This document shows positions 35,709 to 44,750 of a DNA stretch of 64,000 nt, piece by piece. A model generated the notes under the pieces. That model worked only from the letters and a program-made list of their open reading frames with translations. It did no database searches and was not told where the DNA came from. The stretch's first letter is position 1. Every line of letters begins with the position of its first letter. Position numbers and translations under genes: made by a program. Source of the stretch: Caballeronia sordidicola (GTDB lineage: Bacteria > Pseudomonadota > Gammaproteobacteria > Burkholderiales > Burkholderiaceae); contig NZ_JNFG01000199.1 of NCBI RefSeq assembly GCF_000729995.1, positions 248,001-312,000 of the forward strand, written 5' to 3'.

Positions 35709-36017
35709 ATGTACAGAGTTCATCCCACTCCCCCGCCCGCGCACGGTCTGCGGCTGCATAACGTGGCGCTGGCCGTCGGCGACCTGAGGGCGATGATCAC
35801 GTGATACGAATCCCGGTTGCGTTTCGTCGTAACCGGGCGAGGCCGTTTCGACGCGGTCAGCGCGGACTTCGCGATGCTCGAAGTCCGCGGGCTGCGCATC
35901 GAGTTAGTGTCACGCGCCGTCGCACTCGGTGACGATCCGGTCGATAACATTTCGTTGGCTCCGGTTGCAGCACCCGGCACTGTGGAGTTCCTCGTCTCGC
36001 CCCCATGTGAACGATAG
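35709..36017 (+). pseudogene. VOC (glyoxalase-fold) family gene with in-frame nonsense codon
   Basis: The frame begins MYRVHPTPPPAHGLRLHNVA and LAVGDLRAMIT, then meets TGA at 35802-35804. It continues YESRLRFVVTGRGRFDAVSA and FAMLEVRGLRIELVSRAVA to a stop at 36015-36017. In VOC proteins a Trp commonly precedes Tyr-Glu at this position, so TGG to TGA is the likely change. The rest is short of a full domain. Reading past the stop gives about 102 codons. Confidence 0.6.
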
Positions 36018-36022
36018 CCGGG

Positions 36023-36859
36023 TCAGCGCGCCGATTCAAACTCAGCTGCGAGTTCCTTTGCAACTCCATCGATGTTCATCTCAACGAGCATCTGAAGCGG
36101 ATAGTTCGGGTATCGCTGAAGTACTTTTCCAGCGACCATGCTCTTTTCCTCGTGCGTAGGGTGCCTGAGGTCGCCTATTCCGTCGCGCACCCAGTTACGA
36201 AACGTGTTGAGGTACTCCGCCTGCTGCGTCAGGGCGTTCGGCCCGGCGGCTTCGCCGTGTCCCGCGAAGATGCCGGTCGCAGTCGAATATCGCTCACGCA
36301 CGATTTCAAGCTGGCTTAGCCACTGCTTTGTCCGACCTTCAGCGAGCCAGGGGTGCACGCGGTGATACAGCAGGTCCGAGGCGATTAGTTGATCGCTCTG
36401 CGGCAAGTGGATAACGGTGATATCGGCGGACTCTCCCTCGCCAAGATCGTCTACGCGCAGCTCAAGACCGTCCACAAAGATAGACTGACCGGGCACCACC
36501 ACAGTATTGGGCAGCACCGTCTCCTGAGGATAATCGTCGCCGTAGACTGGAGTCCATGCGGCACGCTTCTCGGCTTGCGTCGTGCGGATGACGTCGATCG
36601 TTGCCTGGGTTGCGTAGATCGGTAGTCCCGGCCACCCATGCACAATTTCGGCCGTGCCGCTGAAGTGATCGGGATGCGGGTGAGTGATGAAGACTGCGAG
36701 AAGGGGCTTGCCGTGGGCCCGGATCGCCTCGCACAACTGCCGCGCGGAGGATGTCAGGAACTGGGTGTCAACGAGCACGAGGCCGCGCCCAGTTTCGATG
36801 ATAAATGAGTTGACGAAAAATGCAGATTCGGCAGATCTGAAAACGTGAACATTGAACAT
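36023..36859 (-). CDS. Metallo-beta-lactamase-fold hydrolase
   Basis: The 278-aa protein has the metal motif FITHPHPDHFSGTAEIVHG near residue 68 (H-x-H-x-D-H). Later metal ligands lie in TVIHLPQSDQLIASDLLYHR near 150-170 and GIFAGHGEAAG near 205. It has no signal peptide. AAGGA six bases upstream selects the ATG at 36859 over the ATG two codons earlier. Such single-domain proteins include lactonases, glyoxalase II-like enzymes and arylsulfatases. The substrate is unknown. It is divergent from a LysR regulator. Confidence 0.85.
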   Translation of the reverse strand: MFNVHVFRSAESAFFVNSFIIETGRGLVLVDTQFLTSSARQLCEAIRAHGKPLLAVFITHPHPDHFSGTAEIVHGWPGLPIYATQATIDVIRTTQAEKRAAWTPVYGDDYPQETVLPNTVVVPGQSIFVDGLELRVDDLGEGESADITVIHLPQSDQLIASDLLYHRVHPWLAEGRTKQWLSQLEIVRERYSTATGIFAGHGEAAGPNALTQQAEYLNTFRNWVRDGIGDLRHPTHEEKSMVAGKVLQRYPNYPLQMLVEMNIDGVAKELAAEFESAR

Positions 36860-36962
36860 GGCCATTCCTTGAACGGGTTGGAAGAGAACGCCGTTGAATT
36901 GTTGACCACTGACCGGCATGAGAGAAGGTGCATAGAACGCATATAATTCATACGGAAACCAC

Positions 36963-37898
36963 ATGGGTGAGGCCATGACGAAGGATGCATCCCTGTCGCA
37001 GTTGAGAACGTTTTTGCGGATCGTCGAGCGTGGCAGCCTATCGGCGGCGGCAAGGGACCTCGGCACGACGCAGCCGACGGTGTCGCGACAACTGCAGGAT
37101 CTCGAGACGGCCTACGGCACCGCGCTCGTCATCAGAACCACCCGCACCCTGCGCGTGACCGATTCCGGAAGGATGGTCTACGAGCAGGCGCGGCTCATCG
37201 TGCAATCGGACGACATTCTGCGAGAACGATTGACGGGCGATAACGCGGAGGTTGAAGGGCGTATCCGCATTGCCGCCCCGTCAGGATTTGGCGCTTTCGT
37301 GATTGCGCCGTTTTGCGGTCGGTTCGTCGAACGGCATCCGAAGGTGACCCTGGAGCTTTGCCTGTCCGACAGCCAGAGCGATCTGGTCAGCGAAGGAATC
37401 GACGTTGCCATCCGCATTGGCAAACTTGCCGATTCGTCCCTGTTTGCAAGACCACTGGCCGTGCTGGAAGAGGTTCTGGTCAGTCATCCTCGGTGTTTGA
37501 TTCGACCGGTTGCACGGCCAACTGACTTGCAGTCGTTGCCGTGGGTTGCATTCTCGGGACTGCTGGACGGCGACGACGTTTGCCTCGAACGTAGAGGCCG
37601 CAAGCAGAAAGTCAGGGTTACGCCCCGCCTCAGGATCGACCAGATCGTTGGGCACCGCGAGGCGCTACTGGCAGGTGCGGGCGTCGGGTTGATTCATCGC
37701 TACGCCGTTGATGCCGACATCCGCGGCGGGCGACTCGTCCAGTTGCTCGCCGACTGGCGTCTGCCCGAGTGGCCAGTGCATGCGGTGTTTCCGGTCAAGA
37801 CCCAGACGTATCGCCTGCAGACGTGGCGTGCTGAACTCAAGCAGGAACTGGCGACGATTCCCGGAGTAAGGAACGAGGTGATGCGTAGCCTCACATGA
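36963..37898 (+). CDS. LysR-type regulator divergent from the MBL-fold gene
   Basis: The 311-aa protein has a helix-turn-helix at about 10-65 (GSLSAAARDLGTTQPTVSRQ) and an effector domain starting EGRIRIAAPSGFGAFVIAP, the CrgA/YhjC-type subgroup with LVSEGIDVAIRIGKLADSSL. An alternative ATG four codons in (MTKDASLS) is equally likely. The 104-bp gap to the divergent metallohydrolase gene is consistent with shared regulation. Confidence 0.88.
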   Translation: MGEAMTKDASLSQLRTFLRIVERGSLSAAARDLGTTQPTVSRQLQDLETAYGTALVIRTTRTLRVTDSGRMVYEQARLIVQSDDILRERLTGDNAEVEGRIRIAAPSGFGAFVIAPFCGRFVERHPKVTLELCLSDSQSDLVSEGIDVAIRIGKLADSSLFARPLAVLEEVLVSHPRCLIRPVARPTDLQSLPWVAFSGLLDGDDVCLERRGRKQKVRVTPRLRIDQIVGHREALLAGAGVGLIHRYAVDADIRGGRLVQLLADWRLPEWPVHAVFPVKTQTYRLQTWRAELKQELATIPGVRNEVMRSLT

Positions 37899-37970
37899 GA
37901 TGCGGCACGCGACGATGTCCTGCCAATACTCACCACGTGACCGGGACGTGTATTGAATGGAGCATACAAA

Positions 37971-38387
37971 TTGAAAACAACTACCTGTCTGGCTTTCGCA
38001 GCCGTCGCTTTGGGCTCGGCTTTTTGCCTACCTTGCGCCGCACAAGAGTCGGGAACCGTCAAACCTCAAATACTTCTTCAACAAGTTGTCGAGGGCATGC
38101 CGAGAGGCGAAAAACAGGAACTTCGCGTTTTAACAGCGAGTTTCAAACCCGGCGATAAAACCGTTTTTCATACGCACAGGTTTCCGGTGACTGTCTATGT
38201 GCTGGAGGGTGCCTTCACTTTGGAGATGGAAGGCAGAGCACCCGTCACCGTCACTCAAGGTCAGGCAATGGTGGAGCCGCCGCACGTGAAGATGACCGGC
38301 TATAACCGCAGCAATAGCGATTCGCTCCGTGTCGTTGTCTTTTACACCAGCGACCCGGACACGCCTTTTCTCGATCCATTGCATTGA
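37971..38387 (+). CDS. Exported cupin-domain protein
   Basis: The 138-aa protein starts at a TTG (37971) preceded by GGAG at 8 bases and has a signal peptide LKTTTCLAFAAVALGSAFC ending near CAA. A single cupin domain follows: FKPGDKTVFHTHRFPVTVYV near 60-80 supplies two metal-type His, and GQAMVEPPHVKMTGYNRSNS near 100-118 supplies the second cupin motif. A TTG further upstream at 37953 is also in frame. It may be a periplasmic metal-dependent binding or dioxygenase-like protein. No partner gene is evident. Confidence 0.75.
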   Translation: MKTTTCLAFAAVALGSAFCLPCAAQESGTVKPQILLQQVVEGMPRGEKQELRVLTASFKPGDKTVFHTHRFPVTVYVLEGAFTLEMEGRAPVTVTQGQAMVEPPHVKMTGYNRSNSDSLRVVVFYTSDPDTPFLDPLH

Positions 38388-38855
38388 TCTCGTCGAGCAG
38401 CAAAACGACATGTGCGGGCCATGCTCACTTGGCTTCGAATTTCTCCTGTGGCCGATCACTCGCCGGTAAGGGGATAGCACCGCGAGACATTGCCAGTGGA
38501 CGCGATGCTTTTTCTCCGTCCCGGTATGCCGCTGATCATCGTCGGCATAAAGATAGATGCTCGTTGTCAGCTCCCCTCATGCAGAGTGAAAAGCGGCCAC
38601 CCGAACCAACTACCGTTGCGATGCAAGATCCGCGGCACCACTCCATGTTGGCGCTCACCATTGCATGGTTTCCTGACGCAGGCCACTTCAGTTCATATTG
38701 CCGCCGTGTCGAGGCCCGGGAACATCGCAGCGGTCAGTCTGGACCACCGGCACGTGAAGTTGTATCGTTTGAAGAGGGGAGCGGAAACGTCTGCTGAATT
38801 TCCGCGCTGGAACGGCACGAGTTCTTTTCATCACATTGCGAGGCCAGGGGACTTG
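38388..38855. other. No gene recognised
   Basis: Between the cupin gene and a small membrane protein gene this 468-bp stretch shows only overlapping Arg-rich frames on both strands and no clear repeats. Confidence 0.4.
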
Positions 38856-39320
38856 ATGGCGCGCACACTAATAGTCGGTCGGCGGATTCTTTGGGTGTTC
38901 GTGCTCTGCCTTGCCACGACATGTCTGGCAACTGGCGCAGTGCTGCTGTTCGAGTTGTCGGTCATCAGCCGTGCGGTGAGCGATTTCAGTCAGGACGAGA
39001 CACGGGAACGGGCGCGCATCGCCCATGGTGAGCAGGTTACGCTCGATGAGCGCCTTAATCCGGCCTACCTGAAACGCTACGATCTGGACCCGGGCCAATA
39101 CACCGACAGTCAGGGCCATTTTTCACCAACGGGCGCCGACTGGCAGCGATGGAGGCTTCGAACCAAAGCGGCCGCGACGGTGATGTGGCTCGGCCACGAT
39201 CCGCCAGGTACATGGTGGACGCTACTACAGATCAAATGTGTCGATCGCTTTCCCGAAGCCCACGCCGATAGCGAGCCGATCGTCGACGTCGCCGATGCGT
39301 GCCTCGGTCAGCCGCACTGA
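38856..39320 (+). CDS. Hypothetical single-pass membrane-anchored protein
   Basis: The 154-aa product has an N-terminal membrane helix (ILWVFVLCLATTCLATGAVL, about 11-36) and a soluble extracytoplasmic part with LNPAYLKRYDLDPGQYTDSQ and a Trp-rich segment (TWWTLLQ). It ends VADACLGQPH. The ATG follows AGGGGA at 4 bases. I recognise no family. The longer frame starting at 38490 is not supported because its extra 122 codons look non-coding. Confidence 0.55.
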   Translation: MARTLIVGRRILWVFVLCLATTCLATGAVLLFELSVISRAVSDFSQDETRERARIAHGEQVTLDERLNPAYLKRYDLDPGQYTDSQGHFSPTGADWQRWRLRTKAAATVMWLGHDPPGTWWTLLQIKCVDRFPEAHADSEPIVDVADACLGQPH

Positions 39321-39432
39321 TTGGAGCCATGTTCAGCGGTTGCGCGAGGGACGGAGCGTGGGTTGGGCTATGACGCCGGCCGGCACCATGAGCAGGCACT
39401 GTCACGCAAGCGGCGAAAGGAGAGCAGCGAAC

Positions 39433-39816
39433 ATGAGCATCACGCTTAATCACACTATCGTGTACGCGCGGAACAGGGATGCATCGGCGGCATTTCTCGC
39501 AGAAATACTCGGACTTCCCGAGCCGAAGCCATTCGGGCCGTTCCTTGCCGTGCAACTGGATAACGGCGTCACGCTGGACTTTTACAGCGATGATCATCAA
39601 ACGCGGCCGGAACACTATGCGTTTCTGGTGAGCGAGACGGAGTTCGATTGCATTCTTGCGCGAATACAGGGCCGCGGATTGCCCTACTGGGCGGATCCCT
39701 TTCACCGCCGGCAGGGCGAGATCAATACGAACGATGGCGGTCGAGGCGCGTATTTCGAAGACCCGAGCGGCCACAATCTCGAGATCATCACGCAGCCGTA
39801 CGGCAGCGGCGCATAA
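39433..39816 (+). CDS. VOC family (glyoxalase/bleomycin-resistance fold) protein
   Basis: The 127-aa protein begins MSITLNHTIVYARNRDASAA with the first metal His at residue 7. It continues FLAEILGLPEPKPFGPFLAV, ARIQGRGLPYWADPFHRR, and ends GRGAYFEDPSGHNLEIITQP, where Glu and His are typical VOC metal ligands. The ATG has GGAGAG nine bases upstream. It is probably a small cytoplasmic dioxygenase, isomerase or binding protein. The substrate is unknown. Confidence 0.85.
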   Translation: MSITLNHTIVYARNRDASAAFLAEILGLPEPKPFGPFLAVQLDNGVTLDFYSDDHQTRPEHYAFLVSETEFDCILARIQGRGLPYWADPFHRRQGEINTNDGGRGAYFEDPSGHNLEIITQPYGSGA

Positions 39817-40223
39817 GGAATCCAGTCGGCTTCCGGTCCGGACCGGGAATGCGTGTCCGGCATGATTGGCCTGATGAGAAGCCCGGGGATTTCTCGGCAT
39901 GCGCGCTGGTCGCCGATCGCACGTTGATCGAGCACGGGTGTTCTCGCGACAGTCAGCACGCGACCCACTGCCGCCGTTTAACGCAGCGCCGCAGGAACGG
40001 CGGTTAGTAAGCAGCAACGGCCGATGCCTTGAGCGCGCCTGACGGCACAGGCTCAGCCTTTGCGAGCGTTGGACAGTTGGCTCGGTAATGTCCGCTGAGA
40101 CCCGAACTGGTTCTCCTGCGCTAATGCGGGAGAGGTAGTATTCGCGGCTGACAAATATGCTTTGGCTGCGCGATGAAGGAAGCGCAAACATGGCGAAAGA
40201 CGCTTGCTCCGGGCATCGCCCGG

Positions 40224-40328
40224 GTGCTGAAGCGCCTCCACTATCCGCTCGATTTGATGTTGCTGTGCGTGCGGCGCGAGACTGCAGAACACGACAAGTC
40301 ATGCTTCCCATTTGTCGTGAAAAATTAG
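40224..40328 (+). mobile_element. Possible IS6-type transposase N-terminal fragment
   Basis: Within the otherwise gene-free stretch 39817-40444, one frame reads VLKRLHYPLDLMLLCVRR. This resembles the conserved start of IS6-family transposases (K-R-L-x-Y-P-x-D-x-x-x-x-C-V-R). It then loses similarity before a stop at 40326-40328. Only about 18 residues match, so this is tentative. The remainder of the stretch shows nothing supportable. Confidence 0.35.
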
Positions 40329-40444
40329 ACCTGCTCACTCGCGATGTTCGATCACGACGCATTCGAAATTGCCTGCTGTTGTCCGCCCGACTGCGTTGCG
40401 CAACCTCGAGTACGAGACGGACCTCGCGAAGATCATCTCCTCCG

Positions 40445-41410
40445 CTAGCCTTGCGCAGAGCGTCCGGTTTCATCAAGCCACGCAACGATGTTACGCACGG
40501 TATCGCTATAGAAGGTGCGATACAACTCCTTCGATACATAACCAATATGAGGTGTCGCGAGCACATTGGGCAACTCGCGCAGAGGGTGCGGATTGTCGAG
40601 CGGTTCGGCGTCGTATACGTCCAGCGCAGCGCCGGCAATCTGACCGGTCGTGAGCGCCCCAAGCAGGGCGACATGGTCAACGATCGGTCCCCTGGACGTA
40701 TTGATCAGCCGGCTTGCAGGTTTCATCTGCGCGAGTTCCGTCGTGCCGACCAAACCCTGGGTGCGCTCACTCAGCCGCAAGTGAATCGACAAGAAATCTG
40801 CAGTGGAGAACAGTACCTCTTTGCTGACTAGCTGCACGCCCTTCTCCGCGGCGCGCTCCGCGGTGAGGTTCTGACTCCACGCGATGACGTTCATTCTGAA
40901 TGCCCGCCCGATAATGCCGACAGCCGATCCGACGTGGCCAAGACCAAGCAATCCGAGCGTCTTGCCCGCGAGTTCATCGCCAAGCGAGAGCTGCCAGCCG
41001 CCCTGACGCAGGGACTGATTCTCGAGGGGAATGTTGCGGGCCATCGCGAGAATCAGCGCCCAGGTAAGCTCAATCGTCGGCGTGGACGAATAGCCCGTAT
41101 GCCGAATTTCGATGCCGCGTTGCGCAGCCGCGGCCTGATCGATCGACGCATTCCCTGGGCCGGTAGAGGCAATCAACTTCAAGTTCGGCAAGCCTTCGAT
41201 GACCACTCGGGACAGCGGTGTGCGTTCTCGCATCACGCATACGACGTCGAATGGCTGCAGGCGTTGAATCAGGTTCCCGATATCAGCGACGTGGTCGTTG
41301 AACACCGTAACGTCTGCCAGGTTCTCGAGGGGCGACCAGTCTGCCATGCTCAGCGCGACGTTCTGATAGTCGTCGAGGATTGCTACCTTGATAGGGAATT
41401 TGGGGTCCAT
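40445..41410 (-). CDS. D-2-hydroxyacid dehydrogenase family protein
   Basis: The 321-aa NAD-dependent enzyme has the split catalytic domain (IKVAILDDYQNVALSMADWS) and the Rossmann motif LGLLGLGHVGSAVGIIGRAF near 150 (G-x-G-x2-G). The catalytic Arg lies in LINTSRGPIVDHVALLGALT near 235, Glu near 265 (DVYDAEPL) and His in VLATPHIGYVSKELYRTF near 285. It interconverts 2-oxo and D-2-hydroxy acids. The ATG at 41410 (MDPKFPIKV) was chosen for good fit with the family N-terminus. It lies downstream of the LysR gene on the same strand, 400 bp away. Confidence 0.88.
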   Translation of the reverse strand: MDPKFPIKVAILDDYQNVALSMADWSPLENLADVTVFNDHVADIGNLIQRLQPFDVVCVMRERTPLSRVVIEGLPNLKLIASTGPGNASIDQAAAAQRGIEIRHTGYSSTPTIELTWALILAMARNIPLENQSLRQGGWQLSLGDELAGKTLGLLGLGHVGSAVGIIGRAFRMNVIAWSQNLTAERAAEKGVQLVSKEVLFSTADFLSIHLRLSERTQGLVGTTELAQMKPASRLINTSRGPIVDHVALLGALTTGQIAGAALDVYDAEPLDNPHPLRELPNVLATPHIGYVSKELYRTFYSDTVRNIVAWLDETGRSAQG

Positions 41411-41811
41411 GAAACGCGCTCCAGGAATTGAAAAGATTAATACCACTCTAGCCAGGCGTATATCCCAGAGCGTGGATGCCAAACAGGTAAAGTGAGAATC
41501 ACTGCGAGAATAATCCGCAATTGATCCAGGTGCGCAAAGCATTGCACAACAGCACGGGAATACTCAAACCGCAACTCCCGAATTGCATGCTATGCAACCC
41601 AGCCCACGACGTAAATCAATAAGTAGCGACGCCACCCATCGTGAACCGCGATGGCAGTCCAGGTGAGCTATCAGACCGCGCGCAGTGTTGGAAGAAAAGT
41701 TGGGCGCCGGCTTGACTGTGCCCCGTGAAGTGAGAATCGCCACGCCCAGCTCGCCAGGAGCACAGCCGCAGTTCGCTTCGCTGTGCGGCTCGCCATGATT
41801 CGCACTATTCC
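41411..41811. other. No gene recognised
   Basis: This 401-bp gap between the D-2-hydroxyacid dehydrogenase start and the LysR stop contains a potential hairpin with AGCCGCA at 41764-41770 and TGCGGCT at 41784-41790. No supportable ORF was seen. Confidence 0.35.
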
Positions 41812-42744
41812 TCACGCCACATTTCCATGATGCTCTTCGAGGTGGTCGACCAGCATACGCGCAGGAAGCGGCAACGTGTCAAAATTGCGCGCGATTATCA
41901 AGAGCGGCCGCAGCGACCATGGTTCATCAAGCTCGACGACGCGAAACGGCGCCGAATGCATATAAGGTGTCACGCTTCCCTTGGGCAGCACACCGATACC
42001 GAGACCCGCGCTGACCATGTTGCGCACGCCCTCGAAGCTAGTCACCTCTATGCGTACGCGTAGCCGCCTGCCGGCACGCTCGGCGGCAGCGCGACACAAT
42101 TTCGAAATAGACGTACCGTACGGCATGCTGACGATGTCGATATCGTCCTCCAGAGCTTCCGCGAAGGGCATGCTGGCGCACGCGGCGAGCCGATGATCCG
42201 GCGGCACGATCACTACCAGCTTGTCGATGCTGTACGGACGCCACTGCAGACCACCGAGGGCGTCCTCGGTGGTCGAGCAGATGCCGAGATCGGCAACCCC
42301 GCTTGCGATCGCCTGCACCACTTCATCGCTCGATTTCTCGACCATATCAATCCGCACTTTCGGATTTGCGCGCAGAAAGGAGCGCAGCACGCCGGGCAGA
42401 TACTGGACCATTGCGGTAAAGTTCACATAAATCCGGGTATGCCCCCTCAATCCTTCCGAATATTCAGACAGTTCGTCCGAAATTTGCTGCAAGTGCTCGC
42501 TCAGCCGCTTCGCATGATGATAGAGCGCCTCGCCCGCAGGCGTAGCTTGAACACCGCGGCTGTGCCTATATAACAGTGGCGTGCCGGCGTCGTCTTCGAG
42601 ATCTGATACGCGCTTACTGACGGCCGATGCCACGATGTGCGTGCGGGCCGCCGCCGCAGCAATGCTGCCCTCCTCGATGACAGCCACGAAAATACGCAGG
42701 GACTCCAGGTCAAGTCGCAGTGGCCGATCTGTTGAAACACGCAT
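41812..42744 (-). CDS. LysR-type transcriptional regulator
   Basis: The 310-aa protein starts at the ATG at 42744 after AAGGAGCGAGG. It has a winged helix at 8-68 (GSIAAAAARTHIVASAVSKR) and an effector domain from about 95 (GHTRIYVNFTAMVQYLPGVL) with DLGICSTTEDALGGLQWRPY. It diverges from the MFS carrier and maleate isomerase genes and lies upstream of the dehydrogenase gene, so it may control both sides. A perfect 30-bp inverted repeat precedes it. Confidence 0.88.
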   Translation of the reverse strand: MRVSTDRPLRLDLESLRIFVAVIEEGSIAAAAARTHIVASAVSKRVSDLEDDAGTPLLYRHSRGVQATPAGEALYHHAKRLSEHLQQISDELSEYSEGLRGHTRIYVNFTAMVQYLPGVLRSFLRANPKVRIDMVEKSSDEVVQAIASGVADLGICSTTEDALGGLQWRPYSIDKLVVIVPPDHRLAACASMPFAEALEDDIDIVSMPYGTSISKLCRAAAERAGRRLRVRIEVTSFEGVRNMVSAGLGIGVLPKGSVTPYMHSAPFRVVELDEPWSLRPLLIIARNFDTLPLPARMLVDHLEEHHGNVA

Positions 42745-42802
42745 CCTCGCTCCTTCGGGTTGAATATCCGCTCGGTCTGCACCCATCGCGTTTGGCGATG
42801 CC

Positions 42803-42832
42803 TGTATTGAAAATTGAGAAGTTTTCAATACA
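42803..42832. promoter_or_regulatory. Perfect inverted repeat, probable LysR operator
   Basis: TGTATTGAAAA at 42803-42813 pairs without mismatch with TTTTCAATACA at 42822-42832 around an 8-bp spacer. It lies 58 bp upstream of the LysR start and 299 bp upstream of the MFS gene, and contains the T-N11-A pattern. It is the strongest palindrome found in an intergenic region here. Confidence 0.6.
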
Positions 42833-43131
42833 CCCGGCAACCGGCATCCTATGTGCCATGGAGTTCGATCCGCGCAGGACCATCGACCAGAACGCGGGGC
42901 CGGGTAGCGTGCATCACGATTTTATGTCGAGAAGTGGAAGCTGTCCTGGCCGCCACCTAGTTGCGCGATACGTTGCAGCCCCGTGCGCGTATTGGCGCCG
43001 TGAGAAAGCTGCACCGGCGCGGCCTCGAACGGATCGCTGCCGCAGACAGCACACTGGTTTTTTCAGAAGCACAGGCCGGTGCACCGCCGGAACGCATGAA
43101 ACCTCTGTTGAAAATATGAAGGAGACAAAAG

Positions 43132-44484
43132 ATGGAACACAAACAACTTGCATTGAGCTCGCGAACTCGCTGGTACGAGGGTCTCACGCCAACGCACTGG
43201 CGCGTCCTAAAGGCTAGCTTTCTCGGCTGGATTTTCGACGGCTACGAGGCACTGGCTCTCGTCGTTGTTCTTGGGCCGATGCTGCATTCGGTGCTGTCGC
43301 CTGCACAAGCCGTGTCCCCCACGACTTACGCGGGTCTGGTAATCGGCATCACGTTGCTCGGCTGGGGGGCGGGCGGTCTGATTGGCGGGATTCTCGCGGA
43401 CTACGTCGGCCGCAAGCGGATGATGCTCTGGTCCGTATTCCTCTACGCGGTGTTTTCGGGTTTGACTGCGTTCTCGCAAACCTTCTGGGTGTTGTGCGGG
43501 CTGCGTTTCCTGACTGGCCTCGCAATGGGCAGCGAATGGAGCACGGGCGTCGCGCTGCTGTCGGAAACCTGGCCGGAGCGGGCTCGTGCGAAAGGGGCTG
43601 GCTTCCTGCAATCGGGCTTCGGCTGGGGCACACTGATCGCGGCGGTCGTGTGGTACGCGCTTTCGTCGGCGCATCCACTCGGTGCCGAAACCTGGCGGCT
43701 GATGTTCGTGCTTGGCGCAGTCCCGGCGCTCTTTGTTCTGTACATCCGCCGCGGGGTCAACGAGTCGGAGAAATGGCAACGCGCGGTGCGCGAGAAACGC
43801 TGGAGCGCGACGAGCACCCAGCCGGTTGCGGGCGACGCGCCTGCATCGGGCAAGCGCCCCTTCACGCTCACGCAATTGTTCAGTGAACCTGAAGCGCTGC
43901 GCCGCACCCTGCTTCTACTGGTGCTCTCGATCGTCACGACCGTCGGATGGTGGGCCATTTCCAGCTGGCTGCCGACCTACACCGTGTCGCTCGCTAAAGC
44001 CGAAGGTCTCACCGACGCTTTGTCGTGGGGCTCGAAGATATCGATCGCGTACACCATTGGCGCGATTGTGGCCTACATGATTGCGGGCTTCGTGGTGGAT
44101 GCAATCGGCCGGCGGGCCTTCATGTCGCTGACTTTCGTCGGTTCGCTGGTAACAACATTCGTCACGTATAAGCTGACGACAAGCGTCGAAGCGATTATGG
44201 TTGTAGCGCCGATCAATGGCTTCTTCACCCTCGGCTGTGCCTATGTCTGGATGGCGATCTACCCATGTGAACTCTTTGCCAGCAGCGTGCGTTCCACTGC
44301 GATCAGCTTTGTGTTCAATGCGGCGCGCCTGATCGCGTGGGTCTTCCCGATCATCGCTGGCAGCATGATCAAATCGTTCGGTGGTGTGTCGCAGGCGGCG
44401 TTGGCACTCGGCTCTGTGTATCTGCTCGGTATCGTGCTGCCGTGGTTCTTGCCTGAGACGCGTGGCGCAGGTATGCCGGACTGA
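43132..44484 (+). CDS. MFS transporter, aromatic acid/sugar:proton symporter type
   Basis: The 450-aa protein has 12 predicted helices. MFS signatures are GGILADYVGRKRMMLWSVFL near residue 85-104 between helices 2 and 3 and AGFVVDAIGRRAFMSLTFVG near 318-337 between 8 and 9. LRFLTGLAMGSEWSTGVALL near 125-144 carries the acidic residue in helix 4-5 common in metabolite:H+ symporters. The N-terminal WRVLKASFLGWIFDGYEALA (D and E in helix 1) matches the AAHS or ShiA-like group. It precedes a maleate isomerase gene and probably imports its carboxylic substrate (inference). Confidence 0.87.
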   Translation: MEHKQLALSSRTRWYEGLTPTHWRVLKASFLGWIFDGYEALALVVVLGPMLHSVLSPAQAVSPTTYAGLVIGITLLGWGAGGLIGGILADYVGRKRMMLWSVFLYAVFSGLTAFSQTFWVLCGLRFLTGLAMGSEWSTGVALLSETWPERARAKGAGFLQSGFGWGTLIAAVVWYALSSAHPLGAETWRLMFVLGAVPALFVLYIRRGVNESEKWQRAVREKRWSATSTQPVAGDAPASGKRPFTLTQLFSEPEALRRTLLLLVLSIVTTVGWWAISSWLPTYTVSLAKAEGLTDALSWGSKISIAYTIGAIVAYMIAGFVVDAIGRRAFMSLTFVGSLVTTFVTYKLTTSVEAIMVVAPINGFFTLGCAYVWMAIYPCELFASSVRSTAISFVFNAARLIAWVFPIIAGSMIKSFGGVSQAALALGSVYLLGIVLPWFLPETRGAGMPD

Positions 44485-44750
44485 GTCAGCGATCTTCCGA
44501 TTGTAGTTCTGGAAAGCGTATGCAAGCAACGCACCTCGGCTGACTTCATCATACCGAGACCAGCGGAGACGAGACAGCGGGCCGTCTTCGCAAGGCTGTG
44601 GTCTTTCCGATTAAGTCTGAAGTCAACCGAGATGATATTGCCGCTCCCTATGCCGGGTTGAGTCTTGCCCGGTCGACTTTCACGTGGATCATGACGTCAT
44701 GAAAATCTTGGTCCACGTTTTGGATACCTAACTGTATTTTGGAGAAGGAA

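Noticed and set aside
39232..40680. A 482-codon open frame on the minus strand
   Set aside because: It lies antisense to the VOC gene and overlaps the dehydrogenase gene end. Its product is Arg/Ser-rich without motifs, as expected from high-GC shadow frames.
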